A DNA stretch of 64,000 bases from Deinococcus multiflagellatus (GTDB lineage Bacteria; Deinococcota; Deinococci; Deinococcales; Deinococcaceae), in contig NZ_JAIQXV010000001.1 of assembly GCF_020166415.1 (NCBI RefSeq), positions 186,001-250,000 on the forward strand, in the 5' to 3' direction. This document shows positions 58,300 through 64,000 of the stretch, one piece after another; position 1 is the stretch's first letter, and each line of letters starts with the position of its first letter. Position numbers and translations under genes: made by a program. The notes beneath the pieces are model-generated. The model ran no database searches. It saw nothing but the letters and a program-made list of their open reading frames with translations, and was not told where the DNA came from.

Positions 58300-58570
58300 A
58301 ACATCGGGGTTCGGCTCCGGTCAGGCTGTGGGGCGTGTGACCGCTCATGGTGGTCCCTGCAAGGTCGGCCCCCACAGCGGCTGCCTCCTCCGGCGTGGCC
58401 GTCATAGACACCAGCGAGCCCGGGTGGGCCTGCTTGGTCAGGCCAGTGGTGGGCACAGCCGTTCCTGTCCGCAGCCCCGCCCAGCGCCACGATCTGGGCC
58501 GTGGCCACGCAGCGGGCGGCCCTCGTCGGCCTGCACACCCACCACCAGCGCGCCGTGCACACGCCCGGCC
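58300..58570 (-). pseudogene. decayed nanE-like gene (N-acetylmannosamine-6-P 2-epimerase)
   Basis: The minus strand carries [20 protein letters not shown] followed by TMSGHTP, close to the NanE block ADxSTxEEAxxAxxxGxDxxGTTLSGYTP. Upstream in other frames are VATAQIVAL and [12 protein letters not shown], in the correct order for the preceding strands. At least one frameshift and loss of both ends make it a remnant. NanE turns ManNAc-6-P into GlcNAc-6-P. Confidence 0.6.
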
Positions 58571-58594
58571 CCCGGCTGCCGTACGCTGCACACC

Positions 58595-60055
58595 GTGACC
58601 TCCCTGCCCCAGCCCGGCGAACTGCTGATGGTGGATATTCCTGGCCCCACCCTGGACGACGACACCGCCGACCACCTGCAGCGCTGCGGCATCCGCAGCG
58701 TGTGCCTGTTTGGCAAGAACGTGCAGAGCGAGCCCCAGTTGCGCGCCCTGTGCGCGGACCTGCGCGCCGTGCTGGGCGCCGGCGCCCTGATCGCCATGGA
58801 CCACGAAGGCGGCGCGATCCTGCGCCCGACGTTCTGGCCCTTTGCCCCGGGGGCCATGACGCTGGGCGCCGCCGACGACCCCGCACTGACCGGGGCCGTG
58901 AGCGCCGCCCTGGCCCGGCAGCTGCGCCGGGTGGGCGTGAACTGGAACTTCGCCCCGGTGCTGGACGTGAACGTGAACCCTGCCAACCCGGTGATTGGCG
59001 AGCGGGCCTTCGGGGCCGACCCCGCCGCCGTGATCCGGCACGGCCGCGCGGCGCTGCGGGGCCACGCCGGGGCCGGGGTGGCCGCCTGCGTCAAGCATTT
59101 TCCCGGCCACGGCGATACGGTGCTGGACAGCCATCTTGCCCTGCCTACCGTGCCCAAACCCCGCGCCGCGCTGGACGCCACCGAACTGGCCCCCTTCCGC
59201 GCCCTGCTGCCCGAAGCCCCGGCGGTGATGACCGCCCACATCGTGTATCCCGCCCTGGACCCCCAGCACCCCGCCACCCTGTCGCGGGCGATTCTGACTG
59301 ACCTGCTGCGCCGCGACTGGGGCTACGAGGGCGTGATCGTCACCGACTCTATGGGCATGCAGGCCATCGACGGCCACTACGGGCGCGGCGAGGCGGCGGT
59401 GCTGGCCCTGGGGGCCGGTGCTGATCTGGTGATGGCCCTGGGCCGCCGCGAGGCGCAGGACGCCACCCTGGCCGCTGTGGCCGAGGCCCTGGCCACGGGC
59501 CGCCTGGACCCCGCGCAGATGACCGCCAGCCTGGGCCGCCTGCGCGCCCTGGCCCAGACGTTTCCCGCCCAGGTGGCCCCCACCCCCGACCCCGGGGCCG
59601 ATGAAGCCCTGTTTGCCCGCGCCTGGGCCGCTGGCCTGACCGCCTACCGCACGCCCCAGGCCCCCCCGCCCGGCTCGCGCATCCTGTTGGTGGCTCACCG
59701 CACTCCTGAACGCCACAACGTCAGCGAGGCCGGCGCCGACGCCGAGACCCTGGCCCGCGAACTGGGCACCGTCTACGACGTGCACCTCCACCCCTTCGAA
59801 CGCCCGGAAGAGCTGGACTGGCCGGCCCTGCGCGCCCACGGAAAGCCCATCATTCTGGCGACGACCGCCCGTCACCGCGCCCCGGCCCTTCAGGGCGCCC
59901 AGCCGGACCTGCACCTCGCCCTGTACAACCCCTACGCCGCTCTGGATGTGGACGCCCCGGCCCTGATCACCTACGGCTTTCGTCCGGAAGCCCGCCGGGC
60001 CGTGCTGGCGTGGCTGCGCGGCGAGCAGACCGCTGACGGAAAGGCACCGTTCTGA
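58595..60055 (+). CDS. GH3 beta-N-acetylhexosaminidase, NagZ-like
   Basis: A 486-aa glycoside hydrolase family 3 protein, cytoplasmic (no signal peptide). [12 protein letters not shown], the NagZ signature KHFPGHGDT with DSHLALP near 168-182, and the nucleophile Asp in [12 protein letters not shown] near 250 are intact. The last ~150 residues form the extra C-terminal domain seen in longer forms. It should remove terminal GlcNAc from muropeptides or chitin-type sugars. TACGCT (58582-58587) lies 7 nt before GTG 58595. It is divergent from the decayed nanE and sugar-binding remnants, its likely former partners. Confidence 0.88.
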   Translation: MTSLPQPGELLMVDIPGPTLDDDTADHLQRCGIRSVCLFGKNVQSEPQLRALCADLRAVLGAGALIAMDHEGGAILRPTFWPFAPGAMTLGAADDPALTGAVSAALARQLRRVGVNWNFAPVLDVNVNPANPVIGERAFGADPAAVIRHGRAALRGHAGAGVAACVKHFPGHGDTVLDSHLALPTVPKPRAALDATELAPFRALLPEAPAVMTAHIVYPALDPQHPATLSRAILTDLLRRDWGYEGVIVTDSMGMQAIDGHYGRGEAAVLALGAGADLVMALGRREAQDATLAAVAEALATGRLDPAQMTASLGRLRALAQTFPAQVAPTPDPGADEALFARAWAAGLTAYRTPQAPPPGSRILLVAHRTPERHNVSEAGADAETLARELGTVYDVHLHPFERPEELDWPALRAHGKPIILATTARHRAPALQGAQPDLHLALYNPYAALDVDAPALITYGFRPEARRAVLAWLRGEQTADGKAPF

Positions 60056-60421
60056 CCGGGAAAAGAGTGGCGTGCCCGGTCTGGAGATCAACCGCCCACG
60101 CGGTTCCTGAGTTCGTTCGTTTTCCACTGGCTCAAGCCTCAAGGCTTGTAACGGTGCGGCCAGGCCCAACAGGTCAGCTGGGATGATCCGGTGAACGCGG
60201 CGCTTCCCCGGGTTCCCTTGAGAAGGACGCGCAGGAATGTGCTGCAGAGGTTGAGGAAGGCGAGCAGGCCCTGTGCCCCAGACGACATTTTCCCGGCTGC
60301 AACCTCACTGGCTTTGCAAACCGCCCGAACCCTTGCCGAGTGTCCCTGAGCCGCGCCCGACGTGAAGGCGCCCTTCTGCCCCGTTCACGTCCCGCTCCCA
60401 CCTCTCACCTACCCTCGCCCC
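60056..60421. other. 366-bp intergenic region
   Basis: No convincing gene. A minus-strand frame around 60200-60290 (GLLAFLNLCSTFLRVLLKG) has some coding look and might be a gene remnant, but I cannot place it. TACCCT at 60410-60415 is the promoter of the next small gene. Confidence 0.4.
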
Positions 60422-60631
60422 ATGAAGATTTCACGGTTTATGCCCCTGGAGCCCATTCTGGCCCGCATGGGCGCCCAGACCACCACCGACCGCGAGGCCC
60501 TGATCATGCGCGACCTCCTGAGCGATGCCCACGACGGCCACGCCCTGGACGACCTGCCCGAAGAGGAGTGGCTGCGCCTGATGGGCCTGATGGAGCAGCG
60601 CAAGCTCCAGGCCGACCCCGGAATGCGCTAA
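60422..60631 (+). CDS. small hypothetical protein, leaderless
   Basis: A 69-aa acidic, helical protein: [17 protein letters not shown] at the start, [20 protein letters not shown] in the middle. No known family. TACCCT is 6 nt before the ATG, so the transcript is leaderless. Codon bias fits the genome. Confidence 0.65.
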   Translation: MKISRFMPLEPILARMGAQTTTDREALIMRDLLSDAHDGHALDDLPEEEWLRLMGLMEQRKLQADPGMR

Positions 60632-60679
60632 CGGTGGAAAAGTAACGGAGGGGGCGGCAGAGTTGGTTCTCTACCACCC

Positions 60680-61564
60680 TTACTTCAATTCCAGGCCGTT
60701 CATCGCCTCAATCAGCTTCAGCGCGGCCGTGTGGTCGGCGTCTGGGCCCACCACGCCGGCTGCGCCGCGCACCAGGGCCGCCACCTGCGCCAGCACAGGC
60801 GCGCTGCCCTTCACGGCGCCCGTCAATTCGGCGGCAATCCCGGCATCCTTGGCCAGCAGCCCCAGGGCAAAGGTGGCGGGAAACTCGCGCGTCAGCACCC
60901 GCTGGCCGATCAGGTTCTCGGTGGCGTTGCTGCGCCCGCTGCTGGCGTTGATCACGCCCAGGGCCGCGCCCAGGTCCACCCCCGCGCGCCCCAGCACCGC
61001 CAGCCCCTCGCCCGCCGCCCACAGGTTCACGGCCAGCAGGGCGTTGTTCACCGCCTTCACCGCGAAGCCCGCGCCGCTGCCGCCCACATGCACCACCTTG
61101 CCTGCAAAGGCCAGTTCCGGCGCCACGCGCTGCAGGGCCACTTCGTCCCCACCCACCATGACCGTCAGGGTGCCGGCCTGGGCGCCGTTCGTGCCGCCGC
61201 TCACCGGGGCGTCCAGAAAGGTCACGCCGCGTTCGGCCAGGGCCGCCGCCTGCCGCCGCGCGGCCTCCGGGTGCCCGCTGGTGCAGTCCACCCACACGGT
61301 GCCGGGCCGCAACCTGGGGGCCAGTGTGGTCAGCACCTCGTCCACCTCGGCGCTGGTGGGCAGGCAGGTGAGCACCATGTCGGCCTGGGCGGCCCCGCTC
61401 AGATTCACCGCCTCGCTGCCGTGCTGCGCCGCGTGCGCCGCCGCCCGCGCGGCCGTGCGGTTCCACACCAGCGCGCGGCCCCCCTGCGCCGCCGCCCGCT
61501 GTGCCAGATGCGCCGCCATGGGAAAACCCATCGCGCCCAGTCCCAGAAATGCCGTGGTGGTCAT
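60680..61564 (-). CDS. 3-hydroxyisobutyrate dehydrogenase family oxidoreductase
   Basis: A 294-aa NAD(P)-dependent beta-hydroxyacid dehydrogenase. The Rossmann motif [15 protein letters not shown] is at residues 6-20, the substrate motif [24 protein letters not shown] near 116-139, and the catalytic Lys in [17 protein letters not shown] near 170. It could act in valine breakdown or as a tartronate semialdehyde or succinic semialdehyde reductase; substrate not determined. Confidence 0.88.
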   Translation of the reverse strand: MTTTAFLGLGAMGFPMAAHLAQRAAAQGGRALVWNRTAARAAAHAAQHGSEAVNLSGAAQADMVLTCLPTSAEVDEVLTTLAPRLRPGTVWVDCTSGHPEAARRQAAALAERGVTFLDAPVSGGTNGAQAGTLTVMVGGDEVALQRVAPELAFAGKVVHVGGSGAGFAVKAVNNALLAVNLWAAGEGLAVLGRAGVDLGAALGVINASSGRSNATENLIGQRVLTREFPATFALGLLAKDAGIAAELTGAVKGSAPVLAQVAALVRGAAGVVGPDADHTAALKLIEAMNGLELK

Positions 61565-61751
61565 GCCCGCAGGCTAGTGCATGAACCCGTGGCGGGCTTC
61601 ACCGTTGCCCAGCCCCCTGTGCTGCACCCGGGAGGCGCTTCCAGACTGCCGTTCAACTCCGGACCATCTGGAACAGCACCGGATGTTTCTTTCCTGCGGC
61701 GTTTTCCAGATTCACTTCCTGGGAATCCGCTGTTTTTTCCCTTTGGCCGAA

Positions 61752-61779
61752 GACATTCCGTGGCCCGTTTCGGAATGTC
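61752..61779. repeat. 9-bp inverted repeat after the membrane-anchored gene
   Basis: GACATTCCG (61752-61760) and CGGAATGTC (61771-61779), perfect, 10-nt loop. It lies just after the minus-strand gene at 61792 and may end its transcript, though no T-run follows. Confidence 0.5.
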
Positions 61780-61791
61780 CCCGAAGTCGGC

Positions 61792-62337
61792 TCACCCCTT
61801 CTCGTTGGGCAACTGCCACTCGCTGGCCCCCGCGCCAAAGCGCTCGCGCAGAAAGCGGCCCTGGGTGAGCAGGCGGTCGGCGGCGGCATGGTCGCGCCGG
61901 ACGGCCTCGCGCACGCCGTCGTCCAGCAGGGTCAGTTGCTCCTGCAACAGCACCTCGGCCGGCTGGCCCTGGCGCAGCAGCACCCCCCGGGCCTCCGGGG
62001 TCAGCTGCAGGTAGGCGCGCAGGGTTTCGGGCAGGTACTCCGCGCGCGTTTGCGTCAGCAGGAACGTGGTGCGGGCGTCGTTTCCCTCATGGGCCAGGGC
62101 GTCAGCCACGCGGCACAGCAGCGCCCACGCCTGGGTGCGGGCCGGCTCAGGCAGCCGCAGCGCCAGCGTCTCGGCGGCGTCGGGGATGGGGGCGGGCAGA
62201 GCGGGGGCCGCCGCCGGCTCGGGCAGGGCCGCTCGCCGGCCCGCTGGCAGCGCCCGGCCGCGCTTGGTGGTGTTGTCCACGTACACGATGCCCGCGATCC
62301 CGGCAAAAATGACGATCAGAACCAGAATGGCGCTCAC
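61792..62337 (-). CDS. membrane-anchored hypothetical protein paired with prohibitin
   Basis: A 181-aa protein with one N-terminal membrane helix (residues 3-20, ILVLIVIFAGIAGIVYV), a Pro/Ala linker and a helical C-terminal domain (about 55-175). Unknown function. It begins 3 bp after the stop of the prohibitin-type gene, so they form an operon and may work together at the membrane. Confidence 0.65.
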   Translation of the reverse strand: MSAILVLIVIFAGIAGIVYVDNTTKRGRALPAGRRAALPEPAAAPALPAPIPDAAETLALRLPEPARTQAWALLCRVADALAHEGNDARTTFLLTQTRAEYLPETLRAYLQLTPEARGVLLRQGQPAEVLLQEQLTLLDDGVREAVRRDHAAADRLLTQGRFLRERFGAGASEWQLPNEKG

Positions 62338-62340
62338 GGC

Positions 62341-63273
62341 TCAGTTGCCGCTCTTGGGTTTGGTCAGGTTTCCCACGTCCAGCAGGAAGTTGCCGTCGCT
62401 GGGCAGCATCACGGTCTGAATGCCAGGGGCCAGCTTCTCGGCCACCGTCAGCTGAATCAGCTGCGGATTCTCGCGCAGGGCCCGCCCGCGCAGCGACAGC
62501 GCCTCGGCCTCGCCGCGCGCCTTGGCCACCGACGCCTTGGCCGCGCCCTCGGCCTCCACCACCGCGCGCTGGGCGCTGATGTTGGCCTGCTGCAGCCGGT
62601 TTCTTTCCACGGCCACCTGCTGCTCGGCCGTCTGCTTCTGCTCAATGGCCTTGGCGATGCTGTCGGGAATGCGCAGTTCGCGCAGCAACACGCTGTCGAG
62701 CACCAGATTGTTGCGCTCGAAGACCTGCCGCAGCGCCGCCGTGATGCTGGCCTCCACCGCTTGCCGCTGCGTGCTGATGATGTCGGCGGCGCTGAACTGC
62801 CCGATGGCGTCGCGCACCTTGCTGCGCACCTGGGGCCGAATCACGGTCTGCAGGTAGTTGCGCCCCAGTTCCTTGTGCAAAATGGCCGCCTTGGCCCGGT
62901 CAATGCGGAACTGCACCGTCACGTCCGCCGTGATGTCCAGCCCCTCCTTGCTGCGCGCCCGGATGGCCCCCTCATCCCCGTCGTTGACGTTGTGGGCCAG
63001 CGTCACTTCCTGCAGGCGGGCGTCGTAAAGGTTCACCCGGTCCACGAACGGCACCAGAAAGTGAATGCCTTCTTGCAGCACGCCACCCTTGACCCCGCTC
63101 AGCGCACTGAACACCACGCCCACGTAGCCCGCCGGAATGACCTTCACGCTCTGGCCCACCAGCAGCGCGGCCACCACGAGCCCACCCACCGCCAGCGCCA
63201 CCCCTCGCCCGGGCGGCTTCAGCCCCAGCGGCGTGCCTGCGCCCACCTTTCCCTTCACCCCATTGTCCGTCAT
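62341..63273 (-). CDS. prohibitin/SPFH family membrane protein
   Basis: A 310-aa protein. A membrane segment (about 24-45) precedes an SPFH/band-7 domain: GYVGVVFSALSGVKGGVLQEGIH near 50, DVTVQFRIDRAKA near 114 and LLRELRIPDSIAKAIEQKQTAEQQV near 198, then a coiled coil with GEAEALSLRGRALRENPQL. Such proteins form membrane rings that hold proteases or lipid microdomains. TAGCAT is 5 nt before the ATG. Confidence 0.88.
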   Translation of the reverse strand: MTDNGVKGKVGAGTPLGLKPPGRGVALAVGGLVVAALLVGQSVKVIPAGYVGVVFSALSGVKGGVLQEGIHFLVPFVDRVNLYDARLQEVTLAHNVNDGDEGAIRARSKEGLDITADVTVQFRIDRAKAAILHKELGRNYLQTVIRPQVRSKVRDAIGQFSAADIISTQRQAVEASITAALRQVFERNNLVLDSVLLRELRIPDSIAKAIEQKQTAEQQVAVERNRLQQANISAQRAVVEAEGAAKASVAKARGEAEALSLRGRALRENPQLIQLTVAEKLAPGIQTVMLPSDGNFLLDVGNLTKPKSGN

Positions 63274-63281
63274 GCCCCATG

Positions 63282-63692
63282 CTACGGGGCGGCGCGGGCG
63301 CCCGTTCCCACCTCGGCCGTTTCGGCCTCGCGCAGGTAGAACCACTGCCCGCCCTCCTGCCGGAACACGCTGCGCTCGCGGAAGCTGTAGCGCTCGCCGC
63401 CGGGCAGTTTCAGCTGCGCGGTGAATTCCACCTCTTCGCCCGCCGCGCGGTGAACGCGCAGGCCCACGTAGCGCGTGCCTGGCTGCAGCGTGAGCTCCGC
63501 CGGGCGCGTGTCCGGGTGCCATGTGCGCAGCACGTACCCGGCGTCCCCCAGCGCGTAGGCGCAGTAGCGCGAGCGCATCAGCGCTTCCGGGCTCTGGGCC
63601 GCCGCGCCCGCGTGCAGCGGCGAGCAGCAGTGGGCGTAACTGCGCCCAGACCCACACGGGCACGATTTGAACGGGGGAAAGGCCAGCGCCAT
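63282..63692 (-). CDS. YchJ-like protein with SEC-C motif
   Basis: A 136-aa protein. CPCGSGRSYAHCC (residues 11-23) is the zinc-binding SEC-C motif; ALMRSRYCAYALGDAGYVLRTWHPDTRP follows, as in the YchJ family, whose C-terminal part has an NTF2-like look. Molecular role unknown. The gene ends 8 bp before the prohibitin-type start and is probably the first gene of that operon. Confidence 0.85.
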   Translation of the reverse strand: MALAFPPFKSCPCGSGRSYAHCCSPLHAGAAAQSPEALMRSRYCAYALGDAGYVLRTWHPDTRPAELTLQPGTRYVGLRVHRAAGEEVEFTAQLKLPGGERYSFRERSVFRQEGGQWFYLREAETAEVGTGARAAP

Positions 63693-63758
63693 GCGCCCAC
63701 CCTAGAGCATTTGCCCCCCGCCTGCGGCCCGGCGCGCCGCGCGGCATAATCAGAACCC

Positions 63759-64000
63759 ATGACCGCGCCCGCCCCCATCACCTCCCTGCAAAATCCGCAG
63801 ATCAAGCGGCTCGTGCGCCTGCGCGAGCGGCGCGAACGCGAGCGCAGCGGCACCATCCTGATCGAAGGCGCGCGCGAACTGTCCCGCGCCCTGCAAGCCG
63901 GCGTGCGCCCCGAAAGCGTGTTTTCCTGCCCCGCCCTGCACAGCCCCGAAGCCGCCGCGCTGGCCCCCACCCTGGGCCCGGTCACCGAACTGAGCCGCGC
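63759..64000 (+). CDS. TrmH/SpoU family RNA methyltransferase, 5' part
   Basis: The window ends inside this gene. The visible 80 residues hold the start of the substrate-binding domain: [20 protein letters not shown], then [18 protein letters not shown], which is typical of 23S rRNA 2'-O-methyltransferases of the TrmH (SpoU) family. The catalytic SPOUT domain is beyond the edge. CATAAT (63745-63750) lies 8 nt before the ATG. Divergent from the YchJ-like gene. Confidence 0.75.
   Translation, partial: MTAPAPITSLQNPQIKRLVRLRERRERERSGTILIEGARELSRALQAGVRPESVFSCPALHSPEAAALAPTLGPVTELSR

Overview
This window is very likely a Deinococcus chromosome. It is GC-rich with strong GC3 bias. It carries a P450 resembling the Deinococcus carotenoid hydroxylase CYP287A1, an archaeal-type AspRS beside bacterial genes, and a YtxJ-type bacilliredoxin (bacillithiol chemistry). 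Many genes also have a TAnnnT -10 box only 5-8 nt before an ATG or GTG, the leaderless layout known from Deinococcus. No prophage, intact insertion sequence, CRISPR array or rRNA operon was seen. Assignments come from reading motifs by eye; no database search was run.

Layout. 0-5 kb: a C-terminal processing protease, then an NAD block with nadE divergent from an MFS transporter and an NMN adenylyltransferase. 5-11.3 kb: CoA-transferase subunit B, a membrane protein, a P450, an acyl-CoA carboxylase beta subunit and an acyl-CoA dehydrogenase. 11.3-18.6 kb: an atypical orphan, a DUF1152-like protein, a secreted protein, a nuclease-like gene cut by an in-frame amber codon, and the (p)ppGpp synthetase/hydrolase. 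18.7-26.3 kb: an FAD dehydrogenase, a PA2169-type four-helix protein, a three-gene HAMP operon of unknown role, a bacilliredoxin fused to a colicin-immunity-like domain, and a sugar-efflux MFS protein. 26.4-29 kb: a Mn-type ABC transporter under a DtxR-like palindrome. 29-31.9 kb: oligoendopeptidase F and a membrane protein.

32-36.2 kb is the rimP-nusA-ylxR-infB operon with a terminator inside its leader; tRNA-Val follows. 36.4-39.7 kb: MaoC and CitE-like genes and a TetR/MFS pair, each pair with a palindrome. 40-41.4 kb: aspS2, preceded by a 13-codon leader peptide rich in Asn and Asp codons plus a terminator hairpin. This is the most striking signal in the window. 42.7-47.3 kb: EAL, GGDEF and HD-GYP-like signalling genes. 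47.3-52.2 kb: a kinase-like protein, upp, a WecA/TagO-like transferase with a UDP-GlcNAc 2-epimerase, and an AroE-like protein. 52.3-56.1 kb: a dipeptide-type ABC transporter without ATPases.

56.3-58.6 kb is a patch of gene decay: a broken secreted-protein gene, a broken sugar-binding-protein gene and a broken nanE-like gene, next to an intact NagZ-like hexosaminidase. Together they suggest a lost amino-sugar import and catabolism locus. 60-64 kb: a small leaderless protein, a 3-hydroxyisobutyrate dehydrogenase family enzyme, a prohibitin-type membrane pair, a YchJ-like SEC-C protein and the start of an rRNA/tRNA methyltransferase.
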